Origin: Mycolicibacterium poriferae
GTDB taxonomy: Bacteria; Actinomycetota; Actinomycetes; Mycobacteriales; Mycobacteriaceae
Reading direction: 5' to 3'
NCBI RefSeq assembly: GCF_010728325.1
Contig: NZ_AP022570.1
Span: 1,798,001-1,862,000, forward strand
DNA: 64,000 nt
Position 1 is the stretch's first letter. The number at the start of each line of letters is the position of its first letter. Positions 32,469 to 40,803 of the stretch are shown piece after piece. The notes below the pieces were generated by a model. The model worked only from the letters and a program-made list of their open reading frames with translations. It did no database searches and had not been told where the DNA came from. A program made the translations under genes and the position numbers.

Positions 32469-33299
32469 CTAGGTGGTGATGCGAGTGGTGACGCCGACAG
32501 CGCGGGTGTACACCGTCGGGGTGAATCGTTTGACGCCCCAGAAGATCCGGGAGTCGGGTTGGGGCATGCAGTACAGGCCGCCGCGGTCGTTGGTGTCCAG
32601 ACACATGCGGGCGACCCGCTCGGCGGAGAAGCCGGTCCAGCGCATCAGCTGGTCGGCGAGTTGGGTGGAGCGGTCTGAGATCCGTCCTGCCCCGACGATG
32701 TTGGTCTTGACGAAGGTGGGGCACAGGGCCGTGACGTGGATGCCGGTGCCGGCGAGTTCGGCGGCCAGCGTCTCCGACAGCGACAGTGTGCCGGCCTTGC
32801 TGACGTTGTAGGCGGCCATGCCCGGCAGGGCGCCGAAGGCTGCAGCGGAGGCGACGTTGATGATGCCGCCGTATCCGGCTTCCCGCAGCAGCGGCGTGAA
32901 CACGTGACAGCCGTGGATCGGCCCCCACAGGTTGATGTTCAGCACCCAGTTCCAGTCCCGCAGGTCCGTCTCACCGATGGGGCTACCGCCGGCGCCGACA
33001 CCGGCATTGTTGATCACCAGCGTCGGGGGGCCGTCGAACCATGACTGCGCCTGGTGCGCCAACCGGTACACCGCGTCGACATCGGTGACATCGCACTGTT
33101 GCGCGATCGCCTGTCCGTCCCGGTCTGTGATGGTGGCCGCGGTGCGCCGCGCGGCGTCGAGATCGATGTCGCTGCACACCACCCGGCCACCGCGGCGCGC
33201 CAGTTCGGTGGCGAAGGCCGCGCCGATACCGCTTCCGGCGCCGGTGATCACCGCGTCGGCGCGGTGGCTGCGCCGGCGGGAGGACCCGAAGAAGAGCAT
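32469..33299 (-). CDS. Short-chain dehydrogenase/reductase
   Basis: A 276-residue classical SDR. The cofactor motif is TGAGSGIGAA near residue 20, with NNAGVG, the catalytic serine in NVASAAAFG and YNVSK (Tyr-x3-Lys). A basic N-terminus SSRRRSHR precedes the domain. It begins two bases after the esterase stop and ends eight bases before the di-iron gene. In context it probably interconverts an alcohol and the ketone that the Baeyer-Villiger enzyme uses. Confidence 0.9.
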   Translation of the reverse strand: MLFFGSSRRRSHRADAVITGAGSGIGAAFATELARRGGRVVCSDIDLDAARRTAATITDRDGQAIAQQCDVTDVDAVYRLAHQAQSWFDGPPTLVINNAGVGAGGSPIGETDLRDWNWVLNINLWGPIHGCHVFTPLLREAGYGGIINVASAAAFGALPGMAAYNVSKAGTLSLSETLAAELAGTGIHVTALCPTFVKTNIVGAGRISDRSTQLADQLMRWTGFSAERVARMCLDTNDRGGLYCMPQPDSRIFWGVKRFTPTVYTRAVGVTTRITT

Positions 33300-33301
33300 G
33301 G

Positions 33302-34276
33302 TCAGCCCACCTGTTCGATGTGGTCGCGTTGCAGGGCCGCGGTGACGAACGCGGCGATCTCCCGCATCGCCGGTGCCGCCTCGGGAGACAATCGGGGCAG
33401 CGCCTGGAAGACGTGGACCTGGTCGGGCCAGACCTGCAGATCGCACCGACCGCCTGCGGCCCTCAGATCGTCGGCGAGTGCGATGGCGTCGGCGGAGAGC
33501 ATCTCGGCGCCACCGGCCTGGATCAGGGTGGGTGGCAGGACGCGGCCACCGGCGACGTCGAGCGTCAACCGCGGGTGGGTGGGATCGATTCCGGTGCAGT
33601 ACAACTCGACGAGCCGGGCGGCGTCGCGGGCGCGGATGGCCGGGTCGCGACGGTGCTGTTCGGCGGTGCGTGCCAGAGCGAACGTCAGATCCACCAGCGG
33701 GGACAGCAGGACCAGTGCGGCGGGATGGGTGACGTCGGACTGCAGGAGCAGGTCGATCGACAGGTGCCCACCGGCGGAGTCCCCGGCGACCACGACCTGC
33801 TCGGGAGCCACCCCGTGCTGGGTGGTCAGCCAGTGCCAGCCGCGGTGGACATCCTCTGCGGCAGTGGGGAAGCGGTGTCGGGGAGCCAGTCGGTAATCGA
33901 TGCTGAAGACGGGGATGCCGGTCAGCCGCGACAGCCAGGCGGTGAGTCGGCGGTGGGTGCGCGGTGTGCACAGTGCGTAACCGCTGCCGTGCACGAAGTA
34001 GATGGCGCCGCGGTCGGATGTGTCGGCCTCCGAGACACCGGCGCCGTGCACCCATTCGCCGATGACGCGGCCGCCGTGGGCGTCGATGGTGTCGACCGGG
34101 GTTACCGTGGTGCCGGCCAGGCCGGGTCCGCAGGTGTCCATGATGCGGGCGACGATCTGGCGGGAGGTCCACAGTCCCCAGGCTTGGTCGGCGGGGAGCA
34201 CCCTGCTGATCTCCCGCAGGGTCATGCTGCTGACCGTTGCCGCGGTGCGGGAGCGCAGAGAACCTCGAGTCGGCAT
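33302..34276 (-). CDS. Alpha/beta hydrolase of the hormone-sensitive-lipase family
   Basis: A 324-residue carboxylesterase. It has the HSL-type oxyanion motif HGSGYALC (where HGGG is usual), the nucleophile elbow GDSAGGH, and a C-terminal histidine in DQVHVFQ. It matches the LipR/acetyl-hydrolase family. ATG 34276 opens the operon; the frame is open further upstream but unconserved. It would cleave the ester or lactone formed by the monooxygenase. A TGACA/TGTCA palindrome lies 24-35 bases upstream of the start. Confidence 0.88.
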   Translation of the reverse strand: MPTRGSLRSRTAATVSSMTLREISRVLPADQAWGLWTSRQIVARIMDTCGPGLAGTTVTPVDTIDAHGGRVIGEWVHGAGVSEADTSDRGAIYFVHGSGYALCTPRTHRRLTAWLSRLTGIPVFSIDYRLAPRHRFPTAAEDVHRGWHWLTTQHGVAPEQVVVAGDSAGGHLSIDLLLQSDVTHPAALVLLSPLVDLTFALARTAEQHRRDPAIRARDAARLVELYCTGIDPTHPRLTLDVAGGRVLPPTLIQAGGAEMLSADAIALADDLRAAGGRCDLQVWPDQVHVFQALPRLSPEAAPAMREIAAFVTAALQRDHIEQVG

Positions 34277-34299
34277 GCGGTGGATACAACTCCCAATGA

Positions 34300-34311
34300 T
34301 GACAGTTGTCA
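34300..34311 (-). promoter_or_regulatory. TGACANNTGTCA palindrome at the operon promoter
   Basis: On the minus strand this reads TTGACAACTGTCA: the -35 hexamer TTGACA is embedded in a perfect 5-bp-arm palindrome. It is a plausible binding site for the MerR regulator or another factor controlling the five-gene operon. Confidence 0.45.
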
Positions 34312-34390
34312 ATGTCACTATTTTCCGATGGCAGTGATCGCGCACCGGTTTGGTTGACGGTTGTCGGTGGGTCGGTGTTTACTGACGATA

Positions 34391-34406
34391 TCGAACACAC
34401 TTTCGA
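34391..34406 (+). promoter_or_regulatory. LexA/SOS box upstream of imuA'
   Basis: TCGAACACACTTTCGA matches the mycobacterial SOS box TCGAAC-N4-GTTCGA with one mismatch. It lies 48 bases before the imuA' start chosen here, as expected for DNA-damage induction. Confidence 0.85.
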
Positions 34407-34453
34407 ATGACATGCCTGAGTCCGATGATCCGGATGGGGAGGAAGGTGCTGCT

Positions 34454-35161
34454 GTGACAACGGCCAGAAGCCTGGACCGCTCTCCGGAAAACCGTGCTGA
34501 ACAGGTAGAACAGCTTCGCCGCCGGATCGCTTCGATGTCGGGCAAGGCTTCGGCGAAGGTGGGTGGCGGCCGCCGTGCCGTGGCGGCCGAAACCGGCCTC
34601 CCGATCGACCATGATTCTTTGCTGCCGATGCCTGAATCGCTGGCCGAACTGCTTCCCGGTTCGTTGCCCCGCGGAACTGTGGCGGTGGTGTCAGGTGCCA
34701 GATCGCTGGAGGTGAGCCTCGTGGCGGCCGTGACGGCCGAGGGCGGCCACGTCGCGATCGTCGGCCGGCCCGATCTCGGGCTGCTGGCCGCGGTGGAGAT
34801 GGGCGCGGACCTGAGCCGGATCGCGGTTGTCGCGCACCCGGGCGCCGACCCGGTGGAGGTGGCCGCGGTCCTGATGGACGGGATGGATCTGGTGGTCCTC
34901 GGCCTGGGTGGGCGGTCGGTGCCGGCGAGCCGGGCGCGTGCGCTGGTCGCGCGGGCCCGCCAGCGCGGTTGCACCCTGCTGGTGGCCGACGGGGACTGGC
35001 AGGGCGCCTCGACCCGGCTGGAGGCCCGGGTCAGCGGCTACGAGATCGCCGGCGGCCGAGACGGGGTCCCGACCCCCGGATGTGGCCGGATCAGCCGGGT
35101 GCGGCTGGCCATGCGCGCCCGCGGTCGCTCCGTGCGTCCGGTCCAGGCGGTCGGCGGATGA
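34454..35161 (+). CDS. imuA': Mutasome accessory protein ImuA'
   Basis: A 235-residue mycobacterial ImuA' (Rv3395c), needed with ImuB and DnaE2 for damage-induced mutagenesis. It has a RecA-like fold with [18 protein letters not shown] at the P-loop position (no intact Walker A), [23 protein letters not shown] and [13 protein letters not shown] chose GTG 34454 because GGAGGAAGG lies eight bases upstream; ATG 34412, close to the SOS box, is in frame but has no ribosome site. It ends one base before the imuB ATG. Confidence 0.88.
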   Translation: MTTARSLDRSPENRAEQVEQLRRRIASMSGKASAKVGGGRRAVAAETGLPIDHDSLLPMPESLAELLPGSLPRGTVAVVSGARSLEVSLVAAVTAEGGHVAIVGRPDLGLLAAVEMGADLSRIAVVAHPGADPVEVAAVLMDGMDLVVLGLGGRSVPASRARALVARARQRGCTLLVADGDWQGASTRLEARVSGYEIAGGRDGVPTPGCGRISRVRLAMRARGRSVRPVQAVGG

Positions 35162-35162
35162 G

Positions 35163-36737
35163 ATGAGTTCCAGGGTCTTGGCGCTCTGGTGCATGGACTG
35201 GCCGGCCGTCGCCGCCGCCGCCACGATCGGCGTGGCGCCGACCATGCCGATCGCGGTCACACTGGCCAACCGGGTCGTCGCGTGCTCGGCGGCGGCACGG
35301 GCGGTCGGCGTCCGGCGAGGCCTGCGGCGCCGCGAAGCGCAGGCGCGCTGTCCCGAGTTGCATGTCGTCACCGCCGATCCAGCCCGCGACGCCCGCCACT
35401 TCGAACGCGTCACGGCCGCAGTCGACGATTTGGTCCCTCGTGCCGAGGTGCTGCGGCCGGGACTGTCGGTCCTGCCGGTGCGCGGGGCCGCCCGTTACTT
35501 CGGGTCCGAGCAGGCCGCCGCCGAGAAACTGGTCGACGCCGTGGCCGCCGCCGGAACCGAATGCCAGGTCGGGATCGCCGACCAGTTGCCGACGGCGGTC
35601 TTCGCGGCCCGTCCCGGCCGGATCGTCGAACCGGGTCAGGACGCGGTGTTCCTGTCCGGACTGTCCATCCGGCAGTTGGCCGCCGAGCCCAGCCTGGCTC
35701 CCGCCGACCGGGAGAACCTGACAGACCTGCTGTGGCGAATGGGCATCCGCACGGTCGGACAGTTCGCCGAGCTGCCGCGCGGCGATGTGGCGTCGCGGTT
35801 CGGCGCCGACGCGGTCACCGCGCACCGCATCGCCTGTGGCGAGCCGGGCCGGCCGCCGTCAGGGCGGGACGCCGAGGACGAACTCGACGCGGTGATGAAC
35901 TGCGACCCCCCGATCGACCGGGTGGACGCGGCCGCGTTCGCGGGCAGGTCCCTGGCCAGTGTGCTGCACCGCAGCCTGCTCGCCGCCGGGGTCGGATGCA
36001 CCCGGCTGGCCATCCACGCCGAGACCACCAACGGTCAAGAGCTGGAACGTGTCTGGCGATGCGCCGAGCCGTTGACCGAGGATGCCACCGCCGACCGGGT
36101 GCGCTGGCAACTGGACGGGTGGCTCAACCGCAGACATCAGCAGGACCGGCCCTGCGCCCCGATCAGCGTGCTGCGGTTGCGGCCGGTCGAGGTGGTATCG
36201 GCCGAGGCGTTGCAGTTGCCGCTGTGGGGCGGGCTGGGGGAGGAGGACCGGCTGCGGGCGCGGCGGGCCCTGGTCCGGGTGCAGGGATTGCTGGGTCCCG
36301 ACGCCGTCAAGGTTCCGATACTCAGCGGCGGGCGCAGTCCGATCGAACGGATCACCTTCATCCCGCTCGGCGACGAACCGGTCCCCGCGGCGAACCCGGA
36401 CCAGCCGTGGCCGGGCCAACTGCCCGAACCGTCACCGACGGTGCTTCTCGACGATCCGGTCGAGGTGCTCGATGTCGACGGCAATCCGGTGCGGGTCACC
36501 GCGCGGGGGCTGTTCACCGCCGACCCGGTCCGGTTGGAGGCGCCCGGGTGCGCCGGCAGGCTGTCCTGGTGGGCGGGCCCGTGGCCGGTCGACGAACGGT
36601 GGTGGGATGCCGCCACAGAGGCGCGCAGCGGGCGAGCGGCGCGGGCTCAGGTCCTGGTGGGCAGCGGCGCAACCGCTCGCGCGCTACTGCTGTGCTACCG
36701 GCAGCGGCGGTGGTACCTCGAGGGGGCCTATGAGTGA
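35163..36737 (+). CDS. imuB: Non-catalytic Y-family polymerase homologue ImuB
   Basis: A 524-residue Y-family-like protein. The usual DAFFASVE catalytic block is changed to CMDWPAVA (D12 kept, neighbours lost) and the SxDE motif is replaced by LPVRGAARYFG, so it cannot polymerise. The beta-clamp-binding motif QLPLWG starts at residue 351, matching the region known to recruit the clamp in M. tuberculosis ImuB. It acts as the adaptor between DnaE2, ImuA' and the clamp. It overlaps the iunH gene's 3' end by 10 bases. Confidence 0.92.
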   Translation: MSSRVLALWCMDWPAVAAAATIGVAPTMPIAVTLANRVVACSAAARAVGVRRGLRRREAQARCPELHVVTADPARDARHFERVTAAVDDLVPRAEVLRPGLSVLPVRGAARYFGSEQAAAEKLVDAVAAAGTECQVGIADQLPTAVFAARPGRIVEPGQDAVFLSGLSIRQLAAEPSLAPADRENLTDLLWRMGIRTVGQFAELPRGDVASRFGADAVTAHRIACGEPGRPPSGRDAEDELDAVMNCDPPIDRVDAAAFAGRSLASVLHRSLLAAGVGCTRLAIHAETTNGQELERVWRCAEPLTEDATADRVRWQLDGWLNRRHQQDRPCAPISVLRLRPVEVVSAEALQLPLWGGLGEEDRLRARRALVRVQGLLGPDAVKVPILSGGRSPIERITFIPLGDEPVPAANPDQPWPGQLPEPSPTVLLDDPVEVLDVDGNPVRVTARGLFTADPVRLEAPGCAGRLSWWAGPWPVDERWWDAATEARSGRAARAQVLVGSGATARALLLCYRQRRWYLEGAYE

Positions 36738-37762
36738 TCTGACGGACCGGGGTGGGCCAGTTGCCTGGCGAACCCAGCCACCCGGGTGATGAACCGGTCG
36801 AAGAACGCGGCAGGGTCGACGTCGACTCCGATGAGCGCGTGGGGTTCTCGACCCCAGTGACCACTCCAGTCGGCGATGGTCATGCCCCGGGTCAGGGTGC
36901 CGGTCAGCTCGACGTCCACCGCCGCGGGGCGGCAGGTCACCAGCTCGGGGTCCAGCGCCACGGCGGCGGCCACCGGGTCGTGCAGGTGGGCCAGATAGCC
37001 CTCGCCCTGGCTTTCGTGGAACTCGAAGTAGAACCGCATCGCGTCCGACAGCACCCGGATCAGCGGGTTCGGTCGTTGTCGGATGTCCGCCTGCGGGTCG
37101 GCCTCCCGCGCGAGCCGATCCAGCAGGGCGGGGGTCATCACGACGGTCTCGGTCAGGTTCAGCCCCAACACGATCGGCAGTTCCTGCGCATCCCGCCAGG
37201 CCGCATAGACCTGCTGTGTGGCCTCGGGGTCGACGCTGGTGTTCCATTCCGCCACCGGGGTGGTGTTGCCGCGGTAGTCGAACGACCCGCCCATGATCAC
37301 CAACCGGCGCAACAGCTGCGGCAGAGCCGGCTCGGCGCGCAGGGCCAGCGCCAGGTTCGTCAACGGGCCGGTGGCGATCCCGACCAGCTCGCCGGGATGG
37401 GCGTGGGCCGCACGCACCCACGCCTCGGCGGCGTCGTAGGACGTGGGTGCAGCAGTCGGCTCGGGCAACTCGGCATACCCGAGCCCCTGCGGACCGTGCG
37501 TGTCCTCCGCGGTGCGCAGCGGCGCCGACAGCGGGATCTCCGACCCCGTGGACACCGGGACGCCGGTGATCCCACACAATTCCAGCAGCGCCAGGTTGTT
37601 GCGGCACACCTCGTGCACGCCGACATTTCCCGCCGTCGAGGCGATACCGACCAGGTCGGCCTCCGGGCTGGCGAACAGGTAGGCCAGGGCCATCGCGTCG
37701 TCGACACCGGTGTCCACGTCGACGAAGACAGGATGGGCCGGCCCGACCGGCGCGGCACTCAC
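36728..37762 (-). CDS. iunH: Nucleoside hydrolase
   Basis: A 344-residue inosine-uridine-type hydrolase cleaving the N-glycosidic bond of ribonucleosides. The calcium-binding DVDTGVDDA (15-23) is diagnostic, and HDPVAAA is the second metal/substrate segment. It starts at GTG 37762, which overlaps the acrA1 stop (GTGA), so the two genes are translationally coupled. Corresponds to Rv3393. It supplies base or ribose salvage. Confidence 0.93.
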   Translation of the reverse strand: MSAAPVGPAHPVFVDVDTGVDDAMALAYLFASPEADLVGIASTAGNVGVHEVCRNNLALLELCGITGVPVSTGSEIPLSAPLRTAEDTHGPQGLGYAELPEPTAAPTSYDAAEAWVRAAHAHPGELVGIATGPLTNLALALRAEPALPQLLRRLVIMGGSFDYRGNTTPVAEWNTSVDPEATQQVYAAWRDAQELPIVLGLNLTETVVMTPALLDRLAREADPQADIRQRPNPLIRVLSDAMRFYFEFHESQGEGYLAHLHDPVAAAVALDPELVTCRPAAVDVELTGTLTRGMTIADWSGHWGREPHALIGVDVDPAAFFDRFITRVAGFARQLAHPGPSDHS

Positions 37763-39774
37763 CAGTGAACGCCGGGCACCAACCGGACCGCCTGCTTGAC
37801 CGGACGCGGTACCCGCACCGCGGGCACCGGGCGCACCCGCCGGTGGGGCCGGCGGGAAGCGGGTCGCTGCGCAGGGGTGGGACGGTTCTCGACCACGCCG
37901 CGCGCTGCTGCGGAGTCGGGGTAACCCAGATAGAGCTGATGCAGCACGCGACGAGACAGCCTCGGGGTGAAGTACATGCCGACATCGGCCAGCGTGCCGA
38001 CCGGGGTGTCGATGCGCGCCGGCTTGTCCACCAACCCTCGGACCACCATCGCGGCGGCGTGTTCGGCAGAGATCGGGGGCATCGGGTTGAGCCTACGGGA
38101 CGGCGCGATCATCGGCGTCTTGACCAGCGGCATGTGGATGGTGGTAAAGGTGATGTGGTCCGAGAGGGTCTCGGTGCCAACGACTTCGGCGAACGCGTCG
38201 AGCGCGGCCTTGCTCGGGATGTAGGCGCTGTACTTCGGACTGTTGGCCTGCACACCGGCACTGGAGACATTGACCACGTGACCGAACCGGCGTTCCCGCC
38301 AGTGCGGCAGCAGAGCCAGCACCATGCGCACCGGCCCGAAGTAGTTGACCGCCATCACCCGCTCGTAGTCGTGCAGCCGGTCGGTCGAGGCGATCACCGA
38401 GCGGCGGATCGACCGCCCGGCGTTGTTCACCAGATAGTCGACATGGCCGAAGCGGTCGAGGATGTCGGTGACGGTGCGGTCGACGGCCGTCGAATCGGTG
38501 ACGTCGCAGCTGAACGCATACGCCTGCCCGCCGGTGGCGCGGATCTCGGCGATCAGCTCCTCGAGGGCCTCGCCGTTGCGCGCCAGGGCGAGCACCGTCG
38601 CACCGCGTGCCGCGACCGCCACTGCCGAGGCGCGGCCGATGCCGCTGGAGGCGCCGGTGATGATGACGTGCTTGCCGACCAACGGGCCGGCCGGATCGTC
38701 GCGACGGGCCCGGCCCGGATCCAGGTGACGCGCCCAGTATCGCCACAGCATTCCCGCATAGGAGCCGAATTCGGGCACCGTGATTCCACTGCCCCGCAGT
38801 GCCTCTGCCGTCAGCTCACTGCGGAAGGTCGGCATGAGGTCGACGACGTCGAGGATCTCGGCCGGCACCCCGAGCTGGGTTGCGGCCATGTTGCGCAGGA
38901 TCTTGGCCCGACCGCCGACCTGGAGCAGCGGCGCGGCCGCGGCCCGGGGCAGTGACCCGACCAGGGGCGGCAGTCCGGCCGCGGAGGCGATGCCGCGATA
39001 GATCCCCCGCAGGCCCGTCGTCGTCGGCGCGGTCAGATGGAAGGTCTGGCCGTCCCGGCCTTCGACGTGCATCAACGCCGTCATCGCCGACACCACATAG
39101 TCGACCGGCACGATGTTCGTGCGCCCGGTGTCGGGCAGCATCATCGGGGTGAACCGCGGCAGCCGCGCGAGGCCGGACAACACGCCGAAGAAGTAGTAGG
39201 GGCCGTCGACCTTGTCCATCTCGCCGGTGCGCGAATCGCCGACGACCACCCCCGGGCGGTAGATGCGGTATCGCAGCCCGTCGGCGGTGCGGACCAGGCG
39301 CTCGGCGTCGAACTTGGTGCGGTGGTAGGGCGTCGGCAGATCCTGGCCGAGGTCGAAGTCGTCCTCGGTGAAAACGCCGCGATGCGTACCGGCCACCGCG
39401 ATCGACGACACGTGATGCAGTGTCGCGTCCAGGCGACGGGCAAGTCCGATCACCGCGCGGGTGCCCTCGACGTTGGCGCTTCGCTGACGTTCCTCGGCGG
39501 CGGTGATGTCGTAGACCGCGGCGCAGTGCACCACGTGGTCGATCGCACCGAGTCCGTCGACGACGCCGTCGCTCAAGCCGAGGTCTGGTGCGGTGAGGTC
39601 GCCGACCAACGGCTGCACCCGCTCGTCGGCCCAGCCGACGGCCAGGCGGTCGAAGCGGCCCAGCGACCCGGCCCGCACCAGCACGTGCACGGCCACGGTT
39701 CCCGGCAGCGACAGGATTTCGGCGATCAGTCGGCGACCAATGAACCCGGTACCGCCGGTAACGACATAGCGCAT
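37759..39774 (-). CDS. acrA1: Multidomain fatty acyl-CoA reductase AcrA1-like
   Basis: A 671-residue two-domain protein. The N-terminal extended SDR begins MRYVVTGGTGFIG (motif 7-13) and resembles thioester-reductase domains; the second domain is a classical SDR from about residue 365 (ITGASSGIGRA) with catalytic YIPSK near residue 520. This matches Rv3391 (AcrA1) and suggests reduction of a fatty acyl thioester to an aldehyde and then alcohol. ATG 39774 is chosen by the motif; ATG 39783 would add three residues. It is divergent from htdY and coupled to iunH. Confidence 0.85.
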   Translation of the reverse strand: MRYVVTGGTGFIGRRLIAEILSLPGTVAVHVLVRAGSLGRFDRLAVGWADERVQPLVGDLTAPDLGLSDGVVDGLGAIDHVVHCAAVYDITAAEERQRSANVEGTRAVIGLARRLDATLHHVSSIAVAGTHRGVFTEDDFDLGQDLPTPYHRTKFDAERLVRTADGLRYRIYRPGVVVGDSRTGEMDKVDGPYYFFGVLSGLARLPRFTPMMLPDTGRTNIVPVDYVVSAMTALMHVEGRDGQTFHLTAPTTTGLRGIYRGIASAAGLPPLVGSLPRAAAAPLLQVGGRAKILRNMAATQLGVPAEILDVVDLMPTFRSELTAEALRGSGITVPEFGSYAGMLWRYWARHLDPGRARRDDPAGPLVGKHVIITGASSGIGRASAVAVAARGATVLALARNGEALEELIAEIRATGGQAYAFSCDVTDSTAVDRTVTDILDRFGHVDYLVNNAGRSIRRSVIASTDRLHDYERVMAVNYFGPVRMVLALLPHWRERRFGHVVNVSSAGVQANSPKYSAYIPSKAALDAFAEVVGTETLSDHITFTTIHMPLVKTPMIAPSRRLNPMPPISAEHAAAMVVRGLVDKPARIDTPVGTLADVGMYFTPRLSRRVLHQLYLGYPDSAAARGVVENRPTPAQRPASRRPHRRVRPVPAVRVPRPVKQAVRLVPGVHW

Positions 39775-39846
39775 GCGAGTCATCGTCACGGGTCGCCGAA
39801 CAAAGGTCAACACCCGACACAAACCCCGCCGGATACAGTCGCGTCC

Positions 39847-40710
39847 ATGCCGATCGATCCCCACGCCGTTGGCGTCACCACCGACCCGCAGGTATTCGAA
39901 TGGGCCGAGCGCGACACCCTGCTGTACGCGCTCGGCGTCGGAGCCGGGACGGCTGACCTCGCGTTCACCACCGAGAACAGCCACGAGGTCGAGCAGCAGG
40001 TGCTGCCGACCTACGCGGTGATCGCCTGCTCGCCGTTCGCCGCGGCCACCACGATCGGCAGCTTCGATTTCAGTCGTCTGCTGCACGGATCCCAGGCCAT
40101 CCGGGTGTTCAGCCCGCTGCCGCCGGCGGGGCGGCTCAGCGTCGTCAGCGAAGTCGCCGACATCCAGGACAAGGGGCCGGGCAAGAACGCCGTCGTCATG
40201 CTCAAGGCCACCGGCAGCGACCCCGACACCGGCGAGCCGGTCGCCGAATCGCTCATGACGCTGGTGATCCGCGGTGAGGGTGGATTCGGTGGCCAACCCG
40301 GGCAGCGGCCGCCCGCTCCGGAGTTTCCCGAGCGGGAACCCGACGCGCGGCTGGCCCTGCCCACGCGTGAGGACCAGGCGCTGATCTACCGCCTGTCGGG
40401 TGACCGCAACCCGCTGCACAGCGACCCGTGGTTCGCCCAGCTCGCCGGATTCCCGACGCCGATCCTGCACGGTCTGTGCAGCTACGGGGTCGCCGGCCGG
40501 GCACTGGTCGCCGAGTTGTGCGACGGAGACGCCACCAGGATCACCGCGATCGCGGCGCGGTTCAGCTCGCCGGTCTTTCCTGGCGAGACGCTGACCACGT
40601 CGATCTGGCGCCAGGGCTCGGGCGCCGCGGTATTCCGCACCGAAGCGTCTGCGTCCGACGGGTCCAACGCCCGGCTCGTGCTCGACGACGGCGTCGCCGA
40701 GTTCCGCTGA
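39847..40710 (+). CDS. htdY: 3-hydroxyacyl-thioester dehydratase HtdY
   Basis: A 287-residue double-hot-dog (R)-hydratase. The second half has the hydratase-2 signature YRLSGDRNPLHSDP (181-194) with catalytic D186 and H191, and GFPTPILHGLC. It interconverts 3-hydroxyacyl and trans-2-enoyl thioesters. Corresponds to Rv3389c and is divergent from acrA1, both lipid enzymes. Start ATG 39847. Confidence 0.92.
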   Translation: MPIDPHAVGVTTDPQVFEWAERDTLLYALGVGAGTADLAFTTENSHEVEQQVLPTYAVIACSPFAAATTIGSFDFSRLLHGSQAIRVFSPLPPAGRLSVVSEVADIQDKGPGKNAVVMLKATGSDPDTGEPVAESLMTLVIRGEGGFGGQPGQRPPAPEFPEREPDARLALPTREDQALIYRLSGDRNPLHSDPWFAQLAGFPTPILHGLCSYGVAGRALVAELCDGDATRITAIAARFSSPVFPGETLTTSIWRQGSGAAVFRTEASASDGSNARLVLDDGVAEFR

Positions 40711-40803
40711 CGCGAGAGCCCGCCACCGGATTCGTCGCCGAGGTTTCCTCGACCCTGGGCATTGGTTTGCTGGGCTGGTAGCCTTCGCGAAGGCGGGGGC
40801 GTG

